Below, piece after piece: positions 1 through 9,324 of a DNA stretch of 64,000 bases. The translations under genes and the position numbers were made by a program. Within the stretch, counting starts at the first letter, position 1; the number at the start of each line of letters is the position of its first letter. Source of the DNA: Loripinus fragilis (lineage: Eukaryota; Mollusca; Bivalvia; Lucinida; Lucinidae); the NCBI GenBank assembly GCA_964019695.1, contig OZ026530.1:36132835-36196834 (forward strand), in the 5' to 3' direction. The notes beneath the pieces are model-generated. The model saw only the letters and a list, made by a program, of their open reading frames with translations, was not told where the DNA came from and searched no databases.

Positions 1-304
1 ATCGAAATATCTTTAAACGGACCGCCACCAAATTCCAACCACCACGTGCTATAATCAATCTTTCCTCGGTTTAATGTAACCGAATAATTTTTCTCCGACC
101 CGGTACATTTCTTTACATATCAACAAAATATATTTATGAAACGGTGACTTAATTAATGTCTCATAATTTAGAAAATGTTGTCTTAATTGGACAGTTTTTT
201 TACAAACAGAGTCTGCTTTATAAGCATGGTGTATAAATTAAAGGATCATAATTCAGAGACACAGCGCTTCAAGGCCAGTCGCATGTTGGACCTACGTGAG
301 AGAA
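1..304. other. AT-rich sequence, no feature seen
   Basis: No open reading frame, repeat or splice pattern stood out in this stretch. Confidence 0.4.
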
Positions 305-698
305 GAATGGTACAAGTCTATGGGGTGCAGTTTTAGTATTTATTTCTTGTTTATGGATATCCATGAATCATTTATGGATATCCATAAATCATTTATGGAT
401 ATCCATAAATCATTTTGGATATCCATAAATCATTCTGGATATCCATAAATCAGTTGAATATTAGATATCCATTAATCCATTTATGGATATCTAAAAAATG
501 AATTATGGATATCCAAAAATTTAGGCTGATTTATGGGTATCTATGATTCATTTTTGGATATTCTTAAATAAGATGGATATTGGATATCCCTAAATCGATT
601 TGTGGATATCCAAAAATGAATTATGGATGTCCATAATTGATATATGAATATCCATAAATAAGGAATAAATACCAAAATGGCACCCCATACACACTTGT
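305..698. repeat. Inverted-repeat element with GATATCC palindromic satellite core
   Basis: The core (about 350-660) repeats a short unit built on TTATGGATATCCATAAAT, itself a palindrome. The core is flanked by inverted arms: TATGGGGTGC near 312-321 on the left, and its complement GCACCCCATA near 680-689 on the right, with matching TATTTATT stretches inside both. This makes the block a foldback element whose interior has expanded as a satellite. No coding capacity. Neighbour: a second foldback starts at about 690. Confidence 0.7.
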
Positions 699-1100
699 AA
701 ATGTATACGTCGATTTGGTGGTATTCACGCGTATTGCCGGTACTTCATAGACCGGAAGTGGTAGATATTGGTGTTAATACTATATAGAAAAACATGCTTA
801 AAAGACTATAGACTTCAATCATTTTTAAGTATTCAGTATGTGCATGGCGATTTATGTAAGCATTTAGGAATAGATTCGAGTACCGATCATCCAGATCGGT
901 ACTCGAATCTATTCCTAAATTCTTACATAAATCTCCATGTGCATACTGAATTATTAAAAATGATCTAATTTTATAGTCATTTAGGCATATGGCATGTTTT
1001 TCTATATAGTATTAACACCAATATCTACCACTTACGGTCTATGAAGTACCGGCAACACGCGTAAATACCAGCAAATCGAAGTATACATTTACCAGTGTGA
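690..1100. mobile_element. 410-bp foldback element, copy 1
   Basis: Nearly the whole block is one imperfect palindrome centred near 895, on GTACCGATCATCCAGATCGGTAC-like sequence. The arms run from about 690 to 885 and from 900 to 1100. A closely similar copy lies at 23102-23521. A two-copy, fully palindromic, non-coding unit fits a foldback-type MITE. The 66-residue reading frame inside it is part of the palindrome and not a gene. Confidence 0.8.
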
Positions 1101-1307
1101 ACATACAAAAAAAAAAAATATGTGCAATGTATATTTTGTATAGTTGACATTGCAATAATAAAGAAAGTTGTGACAATTTTTCTTTGGGGTATGACATGGT
1201 AATTTTGAGCTCAACTGCGCAATAGAATCTGTCAAATTTGCTCGTGTTGCGGAAACCAGCACTGGTTTCCGTTATATGAGTAGATGTGTCGATCTAAGCA
1301 TTTGTGC

Positions 1308-1521
1308 GATTGAGATGCTGCATTGATAAGTTAGGGTCTTTCATGCAAACTAAATATCTATGTGTCTTGATCCACATCTGAATTAAAGGTAAAGTTGGCA
1401 CCGTTAAACCGGTTTAAGCCCTCCAGTAAAATATTTTACTGACCGTTCCAAGGCGGTACTTGTTTTGTGGATCTTTTTTTCTGCCTTGTGTTGGCTATGC
1501 CTTTGTGCGCGTCTGTTTATA
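1308..1521 (+). repeat. Dispersed repeat A, copy 1, 5' part
   Basis: Starts at GCATTGATAAGTTAG and continues through CCGTTAAACCGGTTTAAGCC and a TTTTACTGACCGTTCCAAGG stretch. It matches the intact copy at 10077-10440. The repeat is interrupted at 1521 by the element at 1522-2548 and resumes at 2549. Other copies lie at 16148, 25312, 50434, 53184 and 53655. No coding frame or recognisable tRNA promoter was seen. It could be an unclassified SINE or a non-autonomous DNA element. Confidence 0.7.
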
Positions 1522-2548
1522 TACTTAAGGACTTTGAAAACGTATCACCCAGATTAAATCCTTTATTTCACAAATCCTGAGAATGTCAGCGAGATAAGTG
1601 TTATTGCATATCATAGTCTGACTTGCTTGTAGTGTGTCCTAGAAATTTCATGGTTGTAGATTTACATAAAAGTATTGAAAAAGTATCCGTTTTAAGACAG
1701 GAGTGGTCGATGTTGAAGGACACAAATTCAGCTGCAAGTTAACACGCGCGTCAGTTTTGATTTATGACTCAATCGATTTGTGTCCTTTGATTCTTTCACA
1801 ATTGCACATTCATCATTGAACGATTAGAAATGAATTGACAGTTCGGTATGCTCAAAATTATACGCCTTTAAAAATACCGACATACCCCACCCACCCTGAT
1901 TACTATAGTCTAGTAATAAAATTCAACATCTTGGGCCTTTCAAAGTTTCGATTTTTTTACGTCCCGTTTTATTGGAGTGACAGATTATGCATACATTACG
2001 CTTGTATCACGTGTCTTTTGTATTGTGCAAGTGACGTTAACGTAATCTTTTAAGACATTCTCGATCGCATGACAGCAGATCTCTTGCCATGATTTACATC
2101 AAAACGTCTTCCCAACATGACTGCCAGTGTATGTAGTCAATATCAGTAATGAAAGCGCGCATAAAGGTAGCTTATGGAGATGTTTCAAAAAAGGAGCTGT
2201 AAATTGATGTTCAAATTTGACGTTTATTTTCGGAATATTGAAGTTATCAATTACTTTAAATTAGAAAAAAAGTCTATCAACTCTTTTGGTGGTATGGTAT
2301 CATACACGCCAAAGTTTAAACATAAAAATAATCAAAAAGCTTCATTTAACTGTGCAGAAAGTGCAGTATGCTGTACGTACTCATGTGACGTCATCAGCAG
2401 CGTCGCGGGATAGTGCAGTACAATTAACGACTGATTCATACCAATTCTGTGTTGCACATTAAAACCTGCAAGTAACTTTTCAATCATATATACGGTTTGC
2501 AAGAAAAGTGCTAAAATATGGTAAGCGTTTTCAAAGTCCTCTAGTGTA
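1522..2548. mobile_element. Tc1/mariner-type non-autonomous element in repeat A
   Basis: The ends are inverted: the left end contains AGGACTTTGAAAACG (about 1528-1542), and the right end its complement CGTTTTCAAAGTCCT (2526-2540) followed by CTAGTGTA. Both ends abut TA, as expected for a mariner TA target duplication. Comparison with the uninterrupted copy at 10077-10440 shows that about 1.03 kb was inserted into repeat A here. Short reading frames of 72 and 79 codons show no transposase motif, so the element is non-autonomous or decayed. Confidence 0.75.
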
Positions 2549-2695
2549 TGTGCCTTGTGGTCACCTGCTGGGAAAGGGCTGACCTCTTGGCTCTCGTTTG
2601 TGGTGGACAGCTGTTAGTTTGTCACTTTCCCATTGGTATCCTGGGTCAGGTGTGGTACTTGATTGTATCGATTCCTGATCTTTGCACCCTAACTT
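2549..2695 (+). repeat. Dispersed repeat A, copy 1, 3' part
   Basis: Continues repeat A after the mariner-type insertion: GGTCACCTGCTGGGAAAGGG, GACCTCTTGGCTC and TTGATTGTATCGATTCCTGA all match the copy at 10305-10440. The end is near TTTGCACCCTAACTTA. Confidence 0.7.
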
Positions 2696-2737
2696 ATTTC
2701 TAAATAAACTTGTCATACTTTCAAAATTTTGACGAAT

Positions 2738-2760
2738 NNNNNNNNNNNNNNNNNNNNNNN
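2738..2760. other. Assembly gap (23 N)
   Basis: A run of 23 undetermined bases. The true gap length is unknown. It lies just outside the left end of the piggyBac-like element at 2775. Confidence 0.99.
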
Positions 2761-2774
2761 CTGTTGAAACTTAG

Positions 2775-3195
2775 CCCTTAATGTGCCAATCGCAACAAAA
2801 GTCGTCTGCTTTTCTCGTCTGGTGAAATGTTTAAGAAGCCTCTATGGCAAATAGTGTGGACCCATATCAGACTGCTCCTATAGAAGCAGTCTGTTCTGGG
2901 TCCACCCTGTTTGCTTCTATACTTAATTTGTCAGTAATCAGTGATTTTATTTGGCCATTTTTGAGGCCGTATATGGGAGTCATTCCCAATCCAAAAATGG
3001 CCTTTATTTTCCCAATTTCATGTATTTTAGCTATTATTTTCCCAATTTTAATAAAATATTTTCCCAAATGTGTAGGAAAAGGTAGCTTCCCAAAATCCCA
3101 AATAAAATCACTGGTAATGTTTGGCAATTATTTGCAGCAGACGACTTCAGCAGACAACATTTTCAGATGCATTTCTTTTCTTTGTGCTTTAAGGG
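2775..3195. mobile_element. piggyBac-like MITE with internal hairpins
   Basis: The ends are CCCTTAATGTGCC on the left and GTGCTTTAAGGG on the right. The right flank is TTAA; the left flank is TTAG, probably a mutated TTAA. CCCTT ends with TTAA flanks fit piggyBac-type elements. Inside, 2857-2905 folds on GTGGACCCA / TGGGTCCAC and AGACTGCT / AGCAGTCT, and an inverted pair around CAGTGATTTTATTTGG (2938) and CCCAAATAAAATCACTGG (3098) makes a second fold. The long frames on both strands here come from this palindromy and are not a gene. Confidence 0.6.
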
Positions 3196-3339
3196 TTAAT
3201 AACTTTTCAGGTGGAGGATGTATGGGCCCTGGTACTGCCAGGGAAGGCAGATTGGGAAAACTTTCGTCCTTCTTATCTGTGTATCTGTATCTCTGTTTTA
3301 TTCATCATTTTTATCCTTCTCTATTATTATCTTTCGGCC

Positions 3340-3592
3340 CAATAAAAAAATACCGGTGTGTTTCGGGTAACGGATCTGAAAATTTAAGGTAGAGTTGGCA
3401 CACAATTTCTTTTTGATTTTTTTTTTTCTGTGCATTTTGAAAGGCATTTCGCCTTTCAAAATGCATAAAATGACATATTTTGATCCAGACAACCTGAAAA
3501 AAATCTAGGTGACACCAGTAAATTTAGGTAGGGTGGGGTTACCCTAAACACAGGTATTTTTTTTTATTTGGCCTTGTATTGAATTATGTCTA
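3340..3592. mobile_element. Foldback family B, copy 1
   Basis: The outer ends are inverted: CAATAAAAAAATACCGGTGT...GGGTAAC on the left and GGTTACCC...TTATTTGGCC on the right. The centre holds the palindrome TGCATTTTGAAAGGC / GCCTTTCAAAATGCA (3432-3465). The same ends and centre recur at 24058, 25270-25850, 25990-26263 and 28265-28410. Non-coding. Confidence 0.7.
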
Positions 3593-3599
3593 TCTTCTT

Positions 3600-4848
3600 A
3601 TTTCTTACTGACTATTCTAAAGTGCCCTCTTAGCCTGTTGTCGCGCGCTTTAAGTGCCCTTTTCCTGGGAACTTTACCATGCCCTTTTTGGGGGCTGGCG
3701 GAAACACTACGGTAGGCCAATTTTGTAAACCTTTATTGCTGAAACACGAAATGGTGTCGTTTACACATGTAAACGTGGCAGCCCTAATTCTATGTCACCA
3801 CCCACTCAGTTTAGGTCATCAGATGACACATCCAAAAATATAACTGATTCTTTACTAGCAACTGTACAGTGTCCAAGATTACACTGTCATCTGTTAAATT
3901 TCCTGGCAGTTTTGGAAGTCAATTTTTCTATATGTAAGTCTGATATCATAGGGCATGTCTAGGGCAATCCTTATTTCCTTTCAACCGAACATTTATAATT
4001 TTTTAGAAATTTTGCTTTCAATACCAGGCTTAAAATTACTACAACACATCTTGGCCAACTTAGGTGGTACGTAATTTTAAGGAATTCAGAAGAAACTAAT
4101 TATGTTCTGCATCCCTAATGATTACCCTTTCTGATTATACAATAGGTTTGGCTTTGCTTCATCAAGTGGAAGAAATATATGGGAAAGTTTACACAAGTGA
4201 TTTTTTATTGGAGATGGTTCTCTATTGGGGAATTAGTTGCAGAACTGCGACTTTAGATTTTTTTTTCGATCTGGCTGAATCTAAAGTCGCAGTGTTTTGT
4301 GCTCTATCTTGACCAGTGATGGAGTCCCCTTTTGTTTTGGGAAAAACTCGCTTCCTTGACAATCCAACCATTCAGACTTCTTCATGTGTTTTACATACAC
4401 AACCAAAGTTATAAAAATGTTACAATTGACTTCGTTATTATGACACGATCGATGCAATCTGTAATATCATGTTCTTGTTGTTGTTTTTCCGCTTATCGCA
4501 GCCATTTTGCATGCTTTTCACGAGCTAGGGGTGATGACGTTTTTGCGATAAAATTCGGATGTTGAATTGATGAGACCAACTTAATAAAACGTTGAGAAAT
4601 ATTATAATAAAAACCGGTACTGGTTATACTCCCCATGACTAGGTAAGGTATGTCAGCACTTTTTCAAAAACTCAGTACATTATTATAATAAGATTAACAG
4701 TGGATTTTGGACATTATAAGAAACAAGTAGGTGTTTGAATTTTGAAAATCAGGGCAAAATTGTTAAAGCTATTGATTCTGTGTTAACTTACTCAAAGTTG
4801 GTATGCTCGCAGCAGTCACGTTTCTGTATTATTGTGCATTGTAGCGCC
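3600..4848. other. Unassigned AT-rich sequence with one perfect hairpin
   Basis: No gene recognised. At 4244-4259 and 4278-4293 a 16-bp perfect inverted pair (ACTGCGACTTTAGATT and its complement) surrounds an 18-base loop rich in T. Small reading frames of 64 and 77 codons show no recognisable domain. Confidence 0.5.
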
Positions 4849-5365
4849 CAGTGTTGTGCCTAGGTCAAGATTTCTGGGGGACACAGGTGTCCCTCTACCT
4901 GAATTTCAGGGGGACATTTACAAATTCTGGGGGACACACCAAATCTTTCGAATGTTTACCTGCTAAATTGAATAGTTATCTGGAAATTTCTGTTCATTTT
5001 TATTTAAATTTGAGCTCGATGTCGATAGATTTGGCTCAAGAAGGGGTGTAGATGACAGTGAGGTAGTTTCTGCTGGTGCCCTAGTTTTGAATTCACCAGC
5101 AAATTTACTATTTCTATATTAAAATAGCTTTTTTCTGGCCTTCTGCTTTGAAATTTGAGTTTTCCGCCATTGTTGTTGTGTATTGGACTGTGCTAGTTAC
5201 TTCCCTTTATTAGGTTACACTAAATACGGAAATAGTAGAAAACAGCGAAAAATAATAAGCAGATTTTCGAGGTGCGCCCTTAGGCCCGCGCTGGGTGCGT
5301 TTTTAAGGGACATCGGCGTTAAAATCGCGGGAATCCCGCAATGCCGCGCTCTAGGCACAACACTG
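4849..5365. mobile_element. hAT-like MITE
   Basis: The terminal inverted repeats are CAGTGTTGTGCCTAG at the left end and CTAGGCACAACACTG at the right end, 15 bp perfect. Immediately outside both ends is AGCGCC (4843-4848 and 5366-5371), a 6-bp direct flank. hAT elements often begin CAGNG and make 8-bp duplications, so assignment to hAT is an inference; the flank may be an eroded 8-mer. The interior has GGGGGACA repeated three times near 4876-4934 and no transposase frame. Confidence 0.7.
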
Positions 5366-5371
5366 AGCGCC

Positions 5372-7703
5372 CCCTATTTCCTATTAAATTATAACGAGTA
5401 ATGACCTATTTCAGAAAATGAAAGTCGATTTCCAAGAATGGTTTGATTTCAATTATATATAGCATGCCAAAGAAAATGAGATACTTACTTGACAGAAATC
5501 CTTAACAATAACATACCCCACCCGCATAAATCAAATTTTCGGAAAGAAAGCTTTGTCATGTCCCAAAATGTCATAATCAGACCGAAAATGGACTTTTCCA
5601 ACAAGGCGGACAATTGTTATTCTGAACATGTGCTCATGTGACAAGTTTCCCGCCAAAAGTAGCAAGCTAACGCAAGAGTACATTGACCTCTGAACCGAGA
5701 GAGGGTCAGCTTGTTTACGACAAGAAGCGATGGATTGGAAAGATCAGAATCAAATTACTTTTGCACAGTGATCAATAAGATATTAGTGAAAGAAAATATT
5801 TTTTTTTATTTCATGGCTAACCTTGCTGCACGCTGAATAGCTTTACTATCACACGCTTATGTTCAAGTAGGCTATTAGTCAATACACACAGTTGGTACCC
5901 ATCGTTTTTAAGGCGCCACGTGAATCTTATATAGAGACATTGGGTGTTTTGACCTTCTTTTTGAACATGTGCGAAATGGTTTATGATTAGAAATTTTGTA
6001 TAATGATGTCATTGTTTGAATAGGCAAAACCATTTGGATTTTTTTCTATGTATTTCCTGTTAGCGGAAGTGGGGGAGTTCCTTATCTAAAAATAGTCAAT
6101 TTTCAATCCAGTGACATCCGTCGGAATACAGAACCAGGGTGAAAAATTTGCATACTAGGTTGAAGATTGACCTTTATTCGTTGACATTCATCAAGATATT
6201 AAAAGAAAACCTATTACAAATGGTGAGAGAGGTCACCATAAAAATCAACCTGTATGCACAAAAAAGGATCCCATCCATTGCCATTAAGAACTCCTCGGAC
6301 ACAGTTTGTACATGTCCAACTGGGTAGTTCTCGATGGCAACAAATTGGTAAAAGGCGGCCCCAGTTAGATCGGTAATTGGTCATCTTTTTTTTGCAAATA
6401 TCTACATGTAACAAATGTATGGTGGGATGGTATTGGATTCTTTTAATCTCAACAGACCAGGTATGATCATTTTAGGCCAATTATGATAATAAGGAAGGTA
6501 AAAGAAAACATTATATAAGTCTGATTTTGGTATTTAATGTTGTTAAAACATCTGTGTATTCAGAAAACGGAAAGTAAACAGGTCATTGTCGGTACATTAA
6601 ATACCAAAACAAATTCGTGCGTGACTTTAGTACCCACAGAAAAAGCATGCTCTTCAGCTCAGAAGACAAAAATGACGCCATGTTTTGAAAACAAATAGTG
6701 TAAACATTCTGTGTGGACAGGAGTATTTTATCTTTTTAGAACTAATCAGGTATGCATCAGCGGCAAACTAAATAGCAAAATATAGTTAAAACTATAAACA
6801 TACAAAATGGAGTAGTGTTAGAGGAAGACACTGTTTGGAAATGTGTTTTCAACTTGGTTTACGTCCACGATAACAGTAAGGGAAAAGATAGAGGCTTAAA
6901 AAATCAGGGCTATATGATAAAATAAAAATCCATCATATCGCCCTGAATTCAGTGCTATTGGGGAATAAACTGTATACGATTTGCGAGGGGCCACCATCTT
7001 GCAAAAAAATATAGCATTATGACTGTTTGCATAATAATCTTGTTAGCCACGGCAGTTGCTTAGGTATTTCTACATAACGAAACTGGCAAAAAACGCCAAT
7101 TTCAAGATGATTGGGAAAAAGTTTTTGGGTAGGGGTTGGCGGAAAGGGTATGTCGGGTCATCAGAAACACAAGTGGTTTTTTTCTTGGTCTAAATTTACA
7201 GCTTGTATTTACCCGAAATACTTTTCAATTTTTACATGTGCCCAGTCCAACACGAGCGGTCCAACACATCTGAGCCACAGCGCTCCACTTAAAGCAACCA
7301 CTTTTGTGTCAACTGCTATAAATTATCTAGAGTCCTGGAACAGAACATTCCAAACAGGTGAATTCAAGGGAAAACTATTTCGTAAGGACAAAAACATAGA
7401 TCTAGGTGGATATATAAACATAGGTGCTATTTTACACTAACACCGAATTGGAGTTGCAGAATTATTCCTCGAATACAGAATGCTAACAAGAATAAATGGG
7501 TTCGTCGGTTCCTACTATTGTACCGTCACCTTCAATGAAGCATTTCATGTGATAATGAGCATAAATAAATTAACAGGCAGTTGTTGAAACCTTGGAAACT
7601 TTTCCGGCTACGATGTCTATCTATTCGGTGCAAAACAACGACGTGGTTTCGATAAATTATCCTACAAGGAACAGACCAAACGGCTGGAACGAACAAATAC
7701 ATG

Positions 7704-7705
<2 letters not shown>
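5372..7705. other. Unassigned non-coding stretch
   Basis: No gene or large repeat recognised. Small inverted pairs include TTGCCATT...AATGGCAA-like arms at about 6277-6342 and TTTTGGTATTTAATGT (about 6523) with ACATTAAATACCAAAA (about 6595). The reading frame at 7111-7440 (109 codons) has no recognised motif and no supporting splice or UTR pattern. Confidence 0.4.

Positions 7706-7706
<1 letters not shown>

Positions 7707-7783
<77 letters not shown>
7707..7783. repeat. (ATT)n microsatellite
   Basis: About 77 bases of nearly perfect TTA/ATT trinucleotide repeat. The poly-isoleucine frames on both strands are artefacts of this repeat. Confidence 0.97.
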
Positions 7784-7795
7784 GATACATTGTCT

Positions 7796-7945
7796 GTAGG
7801 TGGTGGTTTGGAACGACCCCCTGGTAGCTCAGGCAGATAGCGTGCCCGACTAGTGTTCCAGGGATGGTTTGACAGGACCACCTGAGAAGATCAGTGATTA
7901 GAGCACCGACCCTAAAATGGATCCAGGCATTTTGATCTGATCGGA
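7796..7945 (+). repeat. Degraded tRNA-like SINE remnant
   Basis: CCTGGTAGCTCAGGCAGATA resembles a tRNA 5' region with an A box (TAGCTCAGNNGG), followed by GCGTGCCCGACTAG as in many tRNA D-arm to anticodon regions. No clean B box was found. A similar fragment at about 9150-9200 lies on the far side of the LINE at 7960-9088. Confidence 0.45.
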
Positions 7946-7959
7946 CCCAGACTGTTGTT

Positions 7960-9088
7960 ATTGATAATGAAAAGTCCGCCACCGTACCAGTCACATCTGG
8001 GGTCCCACAAGGCTCTGACCTCCCTGATAAAACAAGGTCAAAAGTACGGTTGTTTGCGGATGACACGGCCATTTACTTGGCAGTCTCATTCAAGCTTAGA
8101 AGATGCTCAGATTCTGCAGCAGGACCTCGATCACCTCCACCTATGGGAGCTGGACTGGGACATGGAGTTTAATCCAAGTAAATGTGTTGTAATACACATT
8201 ACAAGATCTAGAACTCCAGTCCCAAGCCAGTATCTGCTGCATGGCCAAGTACTGGAATCGGCTGCAGGCTCCAAGTACCTGGGCGTGGAAATCAGCAACA
8301 ATCTATCCTTCAACAGCCACATCCAGAATATAACTACCTCGGCAAGTCGGTCCATTGGCTTCCTCAAGAGGTACATAAGGTCCAAAAATCCAGAATTAAG
8401 GGAAATGATACAAAACTCTTGTTCGTCCATTAGTGGAGTATTCATCATCAGTCTGGAGCCCCTACACCAAAAGTAATATTGCCAGGCTTGAAATTGTTCA
8501 ACTTTGAGCGGCCTGCTGGACTCTTAGTGAATACTCCCCATACGCAAGTGTGACAAAGATGCTCCATTCCCTGGGCTGGCTGTCTCTTGAGCAGAGAAGG
8601 TCCGACTCCCGACATTGCCTACTTTACAAGATCATATATGGTCTTGTAGCCATTGACATGCCTCCATATGTTGTTAACCCATTGAGAACTCCCAGGAATT
8701 CACACATCATTGGCTTCTGTCAAATTCAATCCACTGAAGATTACTACAAATACTCATTCTATCCCCTCTCAATCGTGCAATCGAACCGGCTGCCAGCACA
8801 CATAGCACTTATGCCCACCTTTGATTCATTTAAGATGGCAGTGTGCACAGTCAGTCACCCAATGCCATAAATGTCAGTGTACTGCTTTTAAACTTTTTAG
8901 CCTATTACTGTCAGCCTGCTTCTGACTTTTAACATTTTAACCCGATCATCTTTTATTCCACTGCAACTAACAAATCTTATGGGAACATTTTCTTTCTAAA
9001 AGCATTTCTTACACTAACACCGCACTGACGCGCACCTGCACGTAATCTCCGAGAGGTCGTGATGCAGTAGAGTTAGATAGATAGATAG
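7960..9088 (+). mobile_element. LINE 3' fragment, copy L1 (reverse transcriptase, dead)
   Basis: A truncated non-LTR retrotransposon pol. The frame shows SGVPQGS, then a deletion that removes the usual VLGP-LF-IND segment, then RLFADDTAIY with the catalytic DD, W-MEFNPSKC, KYLGVEIS and SIGFLKRY, the last typical of the thumb region. The frame is then broken. The C-terminal part resumes at 8550-8870 (LGWLSLEQRRSDSRHCLLYKI). The 3' end carries a hairpin (9036-9067) and a (GATA)n tail ending near 9088. Gene family CR1/Jockey-like in the broad sense; the exact clade is unresolved. It is 5' truncated and cannot be active. Confidence 0.85.
9036..9067 (+). other. LINE 3'-end hairpin, copy L1
   Basis: CTGCA pairs with TGCAG; between them lies the conserved bulge CGTAAT and an inner CTC/GAG stem. 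It sits just before the GATA tail, as do the hairpins of the other LINE copies at 12213, 29868, 30328 and 37349. Confidence 0.65.
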
Positions 9089-9094
9089 ACTCAT

Positions 9095-9215
9095 TAGTGA
9101 GGGTCGTGGGATCAAGCTCCTCCTGGGATTGGATTTTCCCTTAAGGTAGTGGTTTGAACAAGACCACCTGGTAGTTCAGGGTGGTAGCTAAATGCTTTCA
9201 TACAAAATTACAGTT
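9095..9215 (+). repeat. Short repeat related to 7796-7945
   Basis: Contains GACCACCTGGTAGTTCAGG, close to GACCCCCTGGTAGCTCAGG at 7815. Probably a degraded copy of the same tRNA-like repeat; boundaries are uncertain. Confidence 0.35.
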
Positions 9216-9282
9216 GCTTCTGGTCTGGTTCTATGAGTTGTAATAAGTGTGTTCTGGGATCCAGTACGAGTCCGATGTGTGT

Positions 9283-9319
9283 GTGTAGACAGACAGACAG
9301 ACAGACTGACTGACAGACA
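9283..9319. repeat. (ACAG)n microsatellite
   Basis: GACAGACAGACAGACAGACTGACTGACAGACAG-type tetranucleotide repeat at the outer edge of the inverted-repeat cluster. Confidence 0.9.
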
Positions 9320-9324
9320 GAGCC

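Noticed and set aside
2844..3392. 182-codon open frame, the longest in the window
   Set aside because: It lies mainly over a piggyBac-like MITE with internal hairpins; the opposite strand is also open because of the palindromes. No domain and no splice context.
7111..7440. 109-codon open frame
   Set aside because: No recognisable motif, no splice or poly(A) context, and composition like surrounding non-coding DNA. Left as unassigned.
7592..7881. Frames with long poly-isoleucine runs on both strands
   Set aside because: Produced by the (ATT)n microsatellite.
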